From: Paramicrobacterium fandaimingii | GTDB taxonomy: Bacteria; Actinomycetota; Actinomycetes; Actinomycetales; Microbacteriaceae | Direction: 5' to 3' | Assembly: GCF_011751745.2 (NCBI RefSeq) | Contig: NZ_CP061170.1 | Location: 3,472,001 to 3,536,000 of the forward strand | DNA: 64,000 nucleotides | Shown: positions 42,923-51,803 of the stretch, in pieces | Layout: every line of letters begins with the position of its first letter | Numbering within the stretch: position 1 is the stretch's first letter | Notes under the pieces: generated by a model | The model's database searches: none | Told to the model about the DNA's origin: nothing | The model's input: the letters and a program-made list of their open reading frames with translations, nothing else | Made by a program: the position numbers and the translations under genes

Positions 42923-44431
42923 TCAGAGGCCCTGGGCCATGCGGTAGTAGACCTGCCCGAGCCGCAGCTCGTTCGTGAAGCCGCGGGTCGTCGTGTCGTC
43001 GTCGATGACGGCGAGCTCCATCTGCGCGATCTCGGCGAAATCCTCGAACACCTCGAGGTGAAGGGCCGTCGTCATGACCGTGTGGTGCGCGCCTCCGGCG
43101 GTGAGCCAGCAGGATGCCGATTTGGCAAAGCTCGGCTTCGGCTCCCAGACCGCACAGGCAACCGGAAGCTTCGGCAGCTCGGCGTCTGGTTCGACGACGT
43201 CGACGACGTTCGCCACAAGGCGAAACCGCTCTCGCATGTCAGACATCGAGACGACGACGCCGGCACCGGGGTCGGCAGTGAAGCGCAGCCGCACGGGGTC
43301 TTCGCGGTCGCCGATGCCGAGGGGATGCACCTCGAGACTCGGCTTCGCCGTGGTGAGCGAGGGGCAGACCTCGAGCATGTGCGCGCCGAGGATCTTCTCT
43401 TTGCCCGGTGTGAGCTCATAGGTGTAGTCCTCCATGAGCGATGCGCCGCCCGGAAGCCCGTGACCCATCACCTTGGCGAGCCGCACGAGAATCGCCGTCT
43501 TCCAGTCGCCTTCGGCTCCGAAGCCGTAGCCCTCGGCCATCAGCCGCTGAACGGCGAGCCCAGGCAGCTGACGCAGCCCGCCGAGATCTTCGAAGTTTGT
43601 CGTGAACGCGCCGAAGCCACCCTGCTCGAGGAATGAGCGCAGCCCGAGCTCTTGACGCGCCCCGTAGCGCAGCGATTCGTGGCGCTCGCCGCCTGCGCGC
43701 AGCTCCGGTGCGACGTGGTAGAGGTCTTCGTACTCGGCAACGAGTGCGTCGACAGCATCCTCACCGATTCCGTCGACCACGGCGACGAGATCGTTCACTC
43801 CCCACGTGTTTACCGAGACGCCGAGCCGCAGCTCCGCCTCGGTCTTGTCACCCTCGGTCACGGCGACGTTTCGCATGTTGTCGCCGAACCGCGCCAGCTT
43901 GAGGGTATGCAGCTCGGCCCAGCCCGTCGCCGCGCGCGCCCAGCGCCCCACGCGGTCGCGCACGACGTCGCTCGACGCGTGGCCGACGACCGTTGTGCGG
44001 GCGACGCCGAGGCGCGTTGCCATGTACGCGAACTCGCGGTCACCGTGCGCCGCCTGGTTGAGGTTCATGAAGTCCATGTCGATAGTGCTCCACGGCAACT
44101 CGACGTTCGCTTGGGTGTGCAGGTGAAGAAGCGGCTTGCGCAGCGCGTCGAGACCGAGAATCCACATCTTCGCCGGAGAGAACGTGTGCATCCACACGAC
44201 AACTCCGACGCACGCGTCATCGGAATTTGCCTCGAGCGCCGTGCGGCGAATCGCGTCGCGGTCGGTGAGCACCGGCTTCCACACGACTTTCACGGGGATG
44301 CTGTCTGCGTCGTCGAGCAGCGAGGCGACCTGTCGCGACTGCTCCGCCACCTGGTCAAGGGTCTCCGGGCCGTAGAGTCCCTGGCTGCCGGTCAGAAACC
44401 AGATCTCACGGGATTCGAAGGGGTTGGTCAT
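42923..44431 (-). CDS. araA: L-arabinose isomerase
   Basis: Mn2+-dependent isomerase converting L-arabinose to L-ribulose, 502 residues, full length. [11 protein letters not shown] starts the protein; the metal ligands lie in [19 protein letters not shown] and [12 protein letters not shown] (glutamates) and in HMLEVCPSL and AGGAHHTV (histidines). Ribosome site GGAGG 8 nt before the ATG. It is 3 nt after the araD stop, forming the operon araD-araA-araB. Confidence 0.96.
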   Translation of the reverse strand: MTNPFESREIWFLTGSQGLYGPETLDQVAEQSRQVASLLDDADSIPVKVVWKPVLTDRDAIRRTALEANSDDACVGVVVWMHTFSPAKMWILGLDALRKPLLHLHTQANVELPWSTIDMDFMNLNQAAHGDREFAYMATRLGVARTTVVGHASSDVVRDRVGRWARAATGWAELHTLKLARFGDNMRNVAVTEGDKTEAELRLGVSVNTWGVNDLVAVVDGIGEDAVDALVAEYEDLYHVAPELRAGGERHESLRYGARQELGLRSFLEQGGFGAFTTNFEDLGGLRQLPGLAVQRLMAEGYGFGAEGDWKTAILVRLAKVMGHGLPGGASLMEDYTYELTPGKEKILGAHMLEVCPSLTTAKPSLEVHPLGIGDREDPVRLRFTADPGAGVVVSMSDMRERFRLVANVVDVVEPDAELPKLPVACAVWEPKPSFAKSASCWLTAGGAHHTVMTTALHLEVFEDFAEIAQMELAVIDDDTTTRGFTNELRLGQVYYRMAQGL

Positions 44432-44434
44432 TTC

Positions 44435-45184
44435 TCATGCCTCCTGTGGCGATGATGGGCTGCCGGCAGCGGCAGACGACCCGCCCTGCCCATAGACGTT
44501 CTGGTACCGGTCGAAGAGCGAGTCGATGATCGGCTGCGGAATTGCGATCGGATCGCCGAGTTGGCGGGCGATGTGCACTGTGTGCGCCACCTCTTCGCAC
44601 ATGACGGCGGCCTTCACGGCATCTCTCGCGTCTTTTCCGATCGTGAACGGGCCGTGGTTCTGCATGAGCACAGCGCGAGATCGCGAGTTCCGCAGGGTCT
44701 CGACGATGCCGCGGCCGATCGAGTCATCGCCGATGACGGCAAAGGGCCCAATGGGAATCGGCCCGCCGAACTCGTCGCCCATCATCGTGAGCACACACGG
44801 AATCTCTTCGCCGCGCGCCGCCCACGCCGTCGCGTACGTCGAGTGCGTGTGCACGACGCCGCCGATCTCGCTCATATGCCGGTAGACGTATGCGTGTGCG
44901 GCGGTGTCTGACGAGGGCGTGAGATGTGCGGGCGTGCCGTCGTCGATCTTCTCGCCGTCGAGCGTGCAGACCACCATCACCGCGGGCGACAGCTCGTCAT
45001 AGGACACCCCGGACGGCTTGATCACGAAGAGGTCCTCGCCAGGCACGCGCTCAGACACGTTGCCTGCCGTCCAGACGACGAGCTGGTTACGGGGAAGCTC
45101 GGAGTGCAGATCGCTGACGCGCTGGCGTGTTTGGGCGACAGCATCCTGAACGCCGGGAGAGAGCTGATCGAGAACGATGGCCAT
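44435..45184 (-). CDS. araD: L-ribulose-5-phosphate 4-epimerase
   Basis: Zn2+-dependent class II aldolase-like enzyme of 249 residues making D-xylulose-5-phosphate. TAGNVSERVPGEDLFVIKPSG binds phosphate, THSTYATAWAARG carries the zinc histidines with a third in NHGPF, and SSDTAAHAYVYR the catalytic aspartate region. The ATG at 45184 has AAGGAG 7 nt upstream. First gene of the arabinose operon, preceded by a palindrome-rich control region. No arabinose transporter is linked. Confidence 0.95.
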   Translation of the reverse strand: MAIVLDQLSPGVQDAVAQTRQRVSDLHSELPRNQLVVWTAGNVSERVPGEDLFVIKPSGVSYDELSPAVMVVCTLDGEKIDDGTPAHLTPSSDTAAHAYVYRHMSEIGGVVHTHSTYATAWAARGEEIPCVLTMMGDEFGGPIPIGPFAVIGDDSIGRGIVETLRNSRSRAVLMQNHGPFTIGKDARDAVKAAVMCEEVAHTVHIARQLGDPIAIPQPIIDSLFDRYQNVYGQGGSSAAAGSPSSPQEA

Positions 45185-45246
45185 CTCAAGACTCCTTTGA
45201 ATTCGATGACGCGGTGTGCGAAGACAAGCCTGACCGAGCATGTGAC

Positions 45247-45308
45247 GGATGCCGCAGGCCAGCGTTCGTCGCCCGCGGCATCCATTGAGGTCAATGTGAA
45301 CGGTAACA
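45247..45308. promoter_or_regulatory. Arabinose operon control region
   Basis: TGTGAACGGTAACA (45295-45308) fits a LacI/AraR-type operator with a central CG. It abuts CATTGA-GG-TCAATG (45283-45296), a perfect inverted repeat. GGATGCCGC and GCGGCATCC (45247-45255 and 45275-45283) can form a 9-bp hairpin that may terminate the upstream VOC gene or fold in the araD leader. Confidence 0.5.
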
Positions 45309-45350
45309 TATCGATGTGACGTCGTCGACGTCTCACCGGGTCAACGCGCC

Positions 45351-46250
45351 TCAGAAGTCGTCGATGACCAGCTTCTTCATCGCCATCATGTGCTCAAACG
45401 CCTGCGGCCGCTGCATGAGTTCCCCCATGTTCTGCGGAACGATCTGCCAACTCACGCCGAATTGATCAACAAGCCACCCGCACTGCTCTGCCTCAGGCTC
45501 CGCGCTGAGCGCATCCCATAGCCGATCGATCTCGGCCTGATCGACACAGAGCACCTCGAGAGAGACCCCGTTCGTGAACGAGAAGTCCTGCTCCACGCCG
45601 GAATCCATGACCGCAAACCACTGGTCGCCGATCCGAAAATCGCCGAACGCCAGCGCCTTCGCCGCCGCTGGCCCGGTCTGCTCGTCATACGGAAATCTGC
45701 TGCCCGCTTCGGCATCGTCAAAGAGGTTCACATAGAAGTCAATAGCCTCGTTCGCGCGGTTCTGCACCGGGCCGGCGAACATCAAAGACGGCACGATGTA
45801 CGGTCGCGAAGCGCCGTCCGGATCTGTCAGAATGAGCTGCCAACTGACTCCGTACCGATCTTCGACCCAGCCGTAGTGTTTGCTGAAGGGATACTCCCCC
45901 AGAGACATCAGCTCACGCCCGCCCGAGGACAGGTCGCGCCACATGGCATCCAGGTGGGCACGAGCTGCGGTCTCGTCGTCAAACTGCAGCGGGTCAATAT
46001 TGACGAAGAACGAAATCGACGGATTCGGGCGAAACTCGTCACCCGCGTTGATAAGCGTGAATGCCGTGCCCCCGATGTCAACGCTCACGGTGAGCGCCTT
46101 TCCGGCCATCGCGCGCTGAAAGTCGGCGAGCCCCTCAGACGGATAACTCGACTCCACGTGCGACGACGCACCGGCGAACACCGACGCGTAGAAGTTCCCA
46201 GCCGCTTCCGCGTCACCGTTGCACCAGATGTTGGAAATGATCTTCTGCAT
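45351..46250 (-). CDS. Double-domain VOC/PhnB-like protein
   Basis: A 299-residue protein of two tandem PhnB-type VOC (glyoxalase-fold) domains, about 1-145 and 155-290. Each has the N-terminal IW.NG-A..A..FY..VF pattern and ends in W.VEDRYGVSWQL or WLVDQFGVSWQI. PhnB-like proteins are often annotated as demethylubiquinone methyltransferase-like, but the reaction is unknown; metal residues are not clearly conserved. The ATG at 46250 has AGGAGGG 3 nt upstream. Not obviously linked to arabinose use. Confidence 0.85.
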   Translation of the reverse strand: MQKIISNIWCNGDAEAAGNFYASVFAGASSHVESSYPSEGLADFQRAMAGKALTVSVDIGGTAFTLINAGDEFRPNPSISFFVNIDPLQFDDETAARAHLDAMWRDLSSGGRELMSLGEYPFSKHYGWVEDRYGVSWQLILTDPDGASRPYIVPSLMFAGPVQNRANEAIDFYVNLFDDAEAGSRFPYDEQTGPAAAKALAFGDFRIGDQWFAVMDSGVEQDFSFTNGVSLEVLCVDQAEIDRLWDALSAEPEAEQCGWLVDQFGVSWQIVPQNMGELMQRPQAFEHMMAMKKLVIDDF

Positions 46251-46364
46251 GGTCCCTCCTGCAGTGTCGAGAAGCGAGCACCACCGCCCGCTTCTCGACA
46301 AGTATCACCCGGCATCGCCCTCAAGTGAAGAGCCTCAGGCACTGCGGGGGACAGTTAACCGATA

Positions 46365-46406
46365 TACGGACATGGTGCATCGGAATGCCGATGCACCATG
46401 TCCGTA
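46365..46406. repeat. Perfect 19-bp inverted repeat
   Basis: TACGGACATGGTGCATCGG is repeated as its exact complement after only 4 nt (AATG). It is 28 nt downstream of the permease stop on the minus strand, so it may act as a terminator, but it lacks a U-tract and is far longer and less GC-rich than the other terminators here. A mobile-element end pair or recombination site is the alternative. Confidence 0.75.
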
Positions 46407-46433
46407 ATTCGCACCTTTGCGGGGCCGGACGCC

Positions 46434-47924
46434 TCAGGCCGACACCTCGACATCATCCGGGTCGGGAGCACCGCGGCCGATCTGCTCATACACGTGGGGC
46501 TTCGTGCCTTTGAGCGCAGCTCCCCAGATGACACCGATGATGCCGGGCACGACGATGACCAGCGGCAGAACGAACGTGAGCGCGTTCGTCTCCGGCTGAT
46601 CCATGAGCACGTTGAAGTTCGCGACGATCAGAACGTAGACGGTGGCGAGGAAGAGGAACGCGATGATCGGGCTGATCAGGCGCGTCCACGCCGTCGTGCT
46701 GTTTGGATTGCGGCGGAAGTAACCGATCACAGACAGCGCGATGATCGCCATGAGCAGCACAAGCCCCATCGCTCCGGTGTTCGTCAGCCAGGTGAAGAGC
46801 GTGATCACCGGGTACAGCGGGCCATACTCCGAGCCGATGCCGCCGATGGCGAAGGCGATGATGACGACGAGCGCCAGCACCGACTGCGTCACCGAGCCAG
46901 CCCACGGGGCGCCGCTGCGTGTGACGCGGCCGAGGCCTCGCGGCAGCAGGCTTTCGCGGCCGAGCGAGAAGATGTAACGCGCAACGGCGTTGTGAAAGCT
47001 CATGACCGCGGCGAACACGCTTGTGATGAACAGCACAGACATGATGTCGACGACGATCACTCCCATGTGCTCGGCGGCAAAGCCGAAGAACAGCGGCGGG
47101 CCGGCCTCCTCCGGAGTGATGCCCCCGCCCGCGATCTTCTCTGTTCCGATGGCGAGGGAGAGGGCCCACGACGAGAGCGCGTAGAAGACGCCGATGATGC
47201 CGACGGCCGTGAACGTCGCGCGGGCGACGGTGCGCCGAGGATCCTTCGCCTCTTCGCCATAGATCGCCGCCTGCTCAAAGCCCATGAACGCGGCGATGCC
47301 GAAGGCCAGCACCGCGCCGATGCCTGGCGTGAAGATTTCGGCAGGCGAGATCGGCTGCGCCGTGAACGACTCGGCGGGGTTGGCGAACGCCACGACGTCG
47401 AACACGATCACGACGAGAAATTCGAGCGCGACAAGCACACCGAGAACCTTGGCCGAAAGGTCGATGCGATTCACGCCCATCCACCCGACGATCACGATGA
47501 ACACGATGACGACGACCCACCACGGAATCTCAAAGCCGGTCTTTGCCGCGACGAAGTCCGACACCTGAAAGCCGAGCATGCCGTAGATGCCGATCTGCAT
47601 GCAGTTGTAGGCGACGAGCGCGACGATCGAGACGCCGACGCCCATCGGTCGGCCGAGGCCCTGAGCGGCATACGCGTAGAAGGCGCCGGCGTTGGTGATG
47701 TGCCTGCTCATTGCCGCGTACCCGATCGCGAAGATTCCGAGGGCAATGGCCAGCACGATGTAGCCGATGGGAACGGCGATCGACCCCGTGACGGAGAACG
47801 CGGTGGTGGCACCGCCCGCGACAACCGTCAATGGGGCGGATGCGGCGATGATCATGAGGGTGATGGCCGGCACGCCGAGCCGGCGCCTGTTGACGGTATT
47901 CGTCACCGCGACGTTGCGAGACAT
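46434..47924 (-). CDS. APC-family amino acid/amine permease
   Basis: Twelve-helix APC transporter of 496 residues. Helix 1 has the substrate loop ASAPLTVVAGG and helix 6 the unwound AAFMGFEQAAIYGEEAKDPRRTV region, marking the amino acid/polyamine group. It starts with a short cytoplasmic tail; GGAA-type ribosome site close to the ATG. Divergent from the copper amine oxidase across 204 bp containing direct and inverted repeats, so it probably imports the amine the oxidase attacks. Confidence 0.9.
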   Translation of the reverse strand: MSRNVAVTNTVNRRRLGVPAITLMIIAASAPLTVVAGGATTAFSVTGSIAVPIGYIVLAIALGIFAIGYAAMSRHITNAGAFYAYAAQGLGRPMGVGVSIVALVAYNCMQIGIYGMLGFQVSDFVAAKTGFEIPWWVVVIVFIVIVGWMGVNRIDLSAKVLGVLVALEFLVVIVFDVVAFANPAESFTAQPISPAEIFTPGIGAVLAFGIAAFMGFEQAAIYGEEAKDPRRTVARATFTAVGIIGVFYALSSWALSLAIGTEKIAGGGITPEEAGPPLFFGFAAEHMGVIVVDIMSVLFITSVFAAVMSFHNAVARYIFSLGRESLLPRGLGRVTRSGAPWAGSVTQSVLALVVIIAFAIGGIGSEYGPLYPVITLFTWLTNTGAMGLVLLMAIIALSVIGYFRRNPNSTTAWTRLISPIIAFLFLATVYVLIVANFNVLMDQPETNALTFVLPLVIVVPGIIGVIWGAALKGTKPHVYEQIGRGAPDPDDVEVSA

Positions 47925-47994
47925 GGGAGTTCCTTTCCTGGGGCGGGCAGGGGACGTTATGCATCATCGTCCCAGCGTCGCCACGCCGCGTGTA

Positions 47995-48069
47995 GACCCA
48001 GGATGCACGGGCATTGACCCAGGGCGCACGGCACCGCGACCACTCTTGCTTTCGCGCGCACCCGTGCGC
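47995..48069. promoter_or_regulatory. Direct and inverted repeats between permease and amine oxidase
   Basis: GACCCAGGATGCACGG (47995-48010) and GACCCAGGGCGCACGG (48016-48031) are 16-bp direct repeats with two mismatches, spaced 21 bp, two helical turns. GCGCAC-CC-GTGCGC (48056-48069) is a perfect inverted repeat. The set suggests cooperative binding of an activator controlling both genes. Confidence 0.55.
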
Positions 48070-48128
48070 AAGCTGGAATTGCACACCTGGATAGATTCGC
48101 GCCGGTTGCTGATTCAAAGGAGATTCCG

Positions 48129-50120
48129 ATGCCTGACGCCACGCACACCCACGGCACAAGAGTCACGCGGGTCACAACCCCGTCACACCCTCTCGATCCA
48201 CTCACGGCCGCCGAGCTCGACGCGGGGCGCGCTGTGCTCCAGCGTGCGGGGCTTCTCGGCGACAGCATCCGTTTTCCCAGCGTTCTACCCGTCGAACCCC
48301 GCAAGGCCACGGTGCTTGCGTGGAAGCCGGGGCGCGCGTTCGACCGCAGCATTCTGTACACGCTTCTTGACACGGCAACCGGCGCCTCGCGCGAGGTGAT
48401 CGTGTCGGTGACACAGGATGCCGTCACGAGCGACGTTCCGCTCGAGACGACCGACGCTCCGTACGGTCAGCCGCCGTATCTCTTTGAGGAGTACGAGCGC
48501 GTCGACGCGATCGTGAAGCAGAATGCCCAGTGGCGAGAGGCGATGGCCCGCCGCGGAGTGACCGACGCGGATGCCGCATTCTGCGCGCCCCTTGCGCCCG
48601 GCTACTTCGGGTTCGAAGACGAGATCGGTCGGCGCATCATCCGCTCACTCACCTTTCTGCGCGCTGATGAGAGCGACAGCCCCTGGTCGCACCCGGTCGA
48701 GGGCCTTGTCGTGACGATCGACCTGACAAGCGGCGAGGTCGTTCGCGTGCACGATGAAGGCGACGTTCCCACTCCCGAAATCGACGGAAACTACGGCCCG
48801 ACGCGCGTCGGTCCCGCTCGCACAAGCCTCAAGCCCATCGACATCACGCAGCCAGAGGGCCCGAGCTTCTCCGTCGACGGATCGTACGTGCGGTGGGAGA
48901 ACTGGTCGTTTCGCATCGGATTCAACGCTCGCGAGGGCCTTGTGCTGAACCAGGTCGCCTTTCGCGACGGCGACGAAGATCGCTCCGTTCTCTACCGTGC
49001 GTCCGTGCCCGAGATGGTCGTTCCCTACGGCGACACCTCACCGAACCGCTTCTGGATCAGCTACTTCGACGCGGGCGAGTACCTGCTGGGCAAAAACGCC
49101 AACCCGCTTTCGCTCGGCTGCGACTGTCTCGGCGTCATCCACTACTTCGACGGCGTCGTCGCCGATGACAACGGGCATGCGCAGACGATTCCGCAGGTGA
49201 TCTGCATGCACGAGGAGGACTACGGGGTGCTCTGGAAGCACACGGACCTCGACGGCAATGCCGACGTTCGCCGCTCTCGGCGGCTTGTCGTGTCGTACTT
49301 CTCCACGGTGGGAAACTACGACTACGGCTTTTTCTGGTACTTCTACCTCGACGGCACCATTCAGGTGGAGGCGAAGGCGACGGGCATCGTCTTCAACGGA
49401 GCCGGCGTTCCGGGCGAGCACAGTCCGCACGCGCTCGAGATCGCGCCGGGCCTCTTCGCCCCTGTGCACCAGCACCTCTTCTGTGCGCGGCTCGATGTGG
49501 CGATCGACGGCGAGCGCAACGCCGTCGACGAGGTGGATGCTGTCGGCATGCCGATCGGCCCTGACAATCCGCGCGGCAACGCCTTCACCTTCACCCGCAC
49601 ACGGCTGCGCACAGAGAACGAAGGTGCGCGCATGGCGAACCCCGCTGCAGCGCGAAGCTGGCACGTGCGCAGCACCGAGCGAACAAACCGCATGGGGCAG
49701 CCAACCGCGTACCACCTGCTTCCCCAGGGCCAGCCGACTCTGCTCGCGCAGCCCGAAGCCACGGTGAGCTCGCGAGCTGCCTTTGCGACAAAGCACCTGT
49801 GGACGTCGGTGTACAAAGACGATCAGCTGTGGCCCGCAGGGCAGTATCCGAACCAGCACGCGGGCGAGGCCGGGCTTCCCACGTACACGGCAGGCGACCG
49901 CCCGATCGACGGCACCGACATCGTGCTCTGGCACACGTTCGGCCCGACGCACCTGCCGCGGCCCGAAGACTTTCCCGTCATGCCCGTCGACTACTCGGGC
50001 TTTCTGTTCAAGCCGTTCGGGTTCTTCGACGAGAACCCGGCCCTCGACCTGCCCGATGGCGCCGCAGCATCCTGCTCGTGCTCAGATCACGGCACGGGTG
50101 CGTGTACCTGCGCGCACTGA
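48129..50120 (+). CDS. Copper-containing primary-amine oxidase
   Basis: Oxidises primary amines to aldehydes with release of NH3 and H2O2; 663 residues. Y397 in VGNYDYG is the tyrosine converted to topaquinone, D314 in YFDAGEYLLG the catalytic base, and H447, H449 and H608 the copper ligands. All are present, so the enzyme should be active. No signal peptide, thus cytoplasmic as in Arthrobacter enzymes. An odd tail, CSCSDHGTGACTCAH, carries four cysteines and two histidines and is not part of the usual fold. GGAG 5 nt before the ATG. Confidence 0.95.
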   Translation: MPDATHTHGTRVTRVTTPSHPLDPLTAAELDAGRAVLQRAGLLGDSIRFPSVLPVEPRKATVLAWKPGRAFDRSILYTLLDTATGASREVIVSVTQDAVTSDVPLETTDAPYGQPPYLFEEYERVDAIVKQNAQWREAMARRGVTDADAAFCAPLAPGYFGFEDEIGRRIIRSLTFLRADESDSPWSHPVEGLVVTIDLTSGEVVRVHDEGDVPTPEIDGNYGPTRVGPARTSLKPIDITQPEGPSFSVDGSYVRWENWSFRIGFNAREGLVLNQVAFRDGDEDRSVLYRASVPEMVVPYGDTSPNRFWISYFDAGEYLLGKNANPLSLGCDCLGVIHYFDGVVADDNGHAQTIPQVICMHEEDYGVLWKHTDLDGNADVRRSRRLVVSYFSTVGNYDYGFFWYFYLDGTIQVEAKATGIVFNGAGVPGEHSPHALEIAPGLFAPVHQHLFCARLDVAIDGERNAVDEVDAVGMPIGPDNPRGNAFTFTRTRLRTENEGARMANPAAARSWHVRSTERTNRMGQPTAYHLLPQGQPTLLAQPEATVSSRAAFATKHLWTSVYKDDQLWPAGQYPNQHAGEAGLPTYTAGDRPIDGTDIVLWHTFGPTHLPRPEDFPVMPVDYSGFLFKPFGFFDENPALDLPDGAAASCSCSDHGTGACTCAH

Positions 50121-50147
50121 CGCCGCTCACACGGTGAAATGTCGACG

Positions 50148-51560
50148 CTACGCCTTGCCCGGGCGCGTCTCACGACGGTAGTCCCGAATGAACGGAGCCA
50201 TGATGATCGAGGCGACGCCGAGGCAGCCCGCGACGATGAACGACACGTTCACCCCGTGAATCAGCCCCTCAACTCCGAACTCCTTCGGGTCGAGCGCCGT
50301 GCTGGTCATAATCGTGATCAGCACGGCCGTTCCGATGGATCCGGAGATCTGCCGCATTGTGTTGTTCATCGCTGTGCCGTGCGGAATCAGCTGCGGCGTG
50401 AGCTCGTTGAGCGCCGCCGTCGTCACCGGCATCATGACCATCGCCGTTCCCAGCATCCGGACCGCGTTCACAATGGCGATGAAGGCGAACGAGGTATCCG
50501 TGGTCAAGAAGCCGAACATCACTGTGGTAACCGTGACGATCGTCAGGCCGATCACCGCCAGCCAACGCGCGCCGAACAAGTCGAAGATGCGGCCTGTGAA
50601 CGGCGATGCAATGCCCATGACGAGAGCGCCGGGAAGCAGAGCGAGCCCAGAATCGAGGGCAGAGAAGCCGAGCATGTTCTGCATGTAGAGGGGCAGAATC
50701 GTCGCGCCGCCGATCATTACCATGAACACGGCCATTCCGATCGCCGTGTTGAGGGTGAACATCGGGTATTTGAACACCCGGAATTCGAGAATGGGCTGCT
50801 CGAGTTTGAGCTGGCGCAGAATGAACACCACGAGCGAAATCACGCCGACCGCGAGGGTGATGATGACGCGCGGGCTCGCCCAACCTGCCGCCCCTGCCGC
50901 GCTAAAGCCAAACAGCAGTCCGCCGAAGCCGACGGTCGAGAGGATGATCGAGAGCACATCGAGCTTCGGGAACGTGCGCTCAGTGACGTTTCTGAGAATG
51001 AAGAAGGCGACGATGATGTCGATGATCGCGATCGGCAGCATCATGTCGAAGAGGGTGCGCCAGGGGAAGCGGTCGATGATCCAGCCGGAGAGGCTCGGGC
51101 CGAGCGCCGGGGCGAACGAGATGACGAGCCCGAAGGTACCCATCGCTGTGCCACGCTTTTCGCGGGGGAAGATTGCGAAGAGGATCGTCTGCATGAGCGG
51201 CATGATGATGCCGGCTCCCGCAGCCTGAACGACGCGTCCAACGAGCAGCACCGGGAAGTTCACGGCAAGGGCGCACACGAGGGTGCCGATGGTGAACAGC
51301 CCCATCGCCGTCAAGAACAGCCCCCGCGTCGTGAAACGCTGGATCAGGAACGCGGTGATGGGGATCATGATGCCGTTGACGAGCATGAAGATCGTTGTCA
51401 GCCACTGCACAGTGTTTGCCGTGACGTCGAGGTCTTTCATGAAGACCGGGAGGGCCGTCGCGAGCAGTGTCTGGTTCAGAATCGCGACGAACGCGCCCGA
51501 GAGCAGGACGGCAAGAACGACGTTCCGATTGACAGGTTTCGACGTACTCTCTTCGGCCAT
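50148..51560 (-). CDS. DHA2-family MFS multidrug exporter
   Basis: Fourteen-helix drug:H+ antiporter type protein of 470 residues. LNQTLLATALPVFMKDL (motif D1), GRVVQAAGAGIIMPL (motif B region) and FAPALGPSLSGWIIDRFPWRTLF (motif C and following loop) identify the EmrB/QacA group. RBS GAGGAG 4 nt before the ATG. It is divergent from a TetR gene across 235 bp, the usual arrangement for a repressed efflux pump. Substrate unknown. Confidence 0.92.
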   Translation of the reverse strand: MAEESTSKPVNRNVVLAVLLSGAFVAILNQTLLATALPVFMKDLDVTANTVQWLTTIFMLVNGIMIPITAFLIQRFTTRGLFLTAMGLFTIGTLVCALAVNFPVLLVGRVVQAAGAGIIMPLMQTILFAIFPREKRGTAMGTFGLVISFAPALGPSLSGWIIDRFPWRTLFDMMLPIAIIDIIVAFFILRNVTERTFPKLDVLSIILSTVGFGGLLFGFSAAGAAGWASPRVIITLAVGVISLVVFILRQLKLEQPILEFRVFKYPMFTLNTAIGMAVFMVMIGGATILPLYMQNMLGFSALDSGLALLPGALVMGIASPFTGRIFDLFGARWLAVIGLTIVTVTTVMFGFLTTDTSFAFIAIVNAVRMLGTAMVMMPVTTAALNELTPQLIPHGTAMNNTMRQISGSIGTAVLITIMTSTALDPKEFGVEGLIHGVNVSFIVAGCLGVASIIMAPFIRDYRRETRPGKA

Positions 51561-51730
51561 GCAGCTCCTCTAGGGTGTTCGTTCTGGCGTCGACATGATC
51601 GTCCCTGGTCTCAACGCGCGAAGGGAATGCGGGCACATGCGGCCCCGAGCCACAGGCAGAGTGGCGGCGTCGTTCATGACGGCGAGCTTGCCATTGTACG
51701 CCCATTGCTGAGCTATGAAAATCGAGCGGG

Positions 51731-51803
51731 TAACGTCGTTCCCATGCATCCTGAATCGTCGTTCGCGCGTGCCGAGCTCAGCGAATCGAGCGCTCATGAG
51801 TGA
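51731..51803 (+). CDS. Leader peptide ORF upstream of tetR (leaderless)
   Basis: The -10 box TAACGT (51731-51736) is followed after 7 nt by an ATG (51744) that opens a 19-codon frame, MHPESSFARAELSESSAHE, stopping at 51801-51803. Its end overlaps the ATG of the TetR gene at 51796, so ribosomes finishing the peptide could restart on tetR. No ribosome-binding site precedes the TetR ATG itself. The peptide's existence is inferred from this layout only. Confidence 0.45.

Noticed and set aside
46398..48017. A 539-codon open frame opposite the APC permease
   Set aside because: It is antisense to a well-supported permease, is extremely rich in Arg, Asp and His, and has no domain. Long antisense frames are common in high-GC genes.
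50139..51803. A 554-codon open frame opposite the DHA2 exporter
   Set aside because: Same antisense artefact; only its last 19 codons, outside the exporter and behind a -10 box, were kept as a possible leader peptide.
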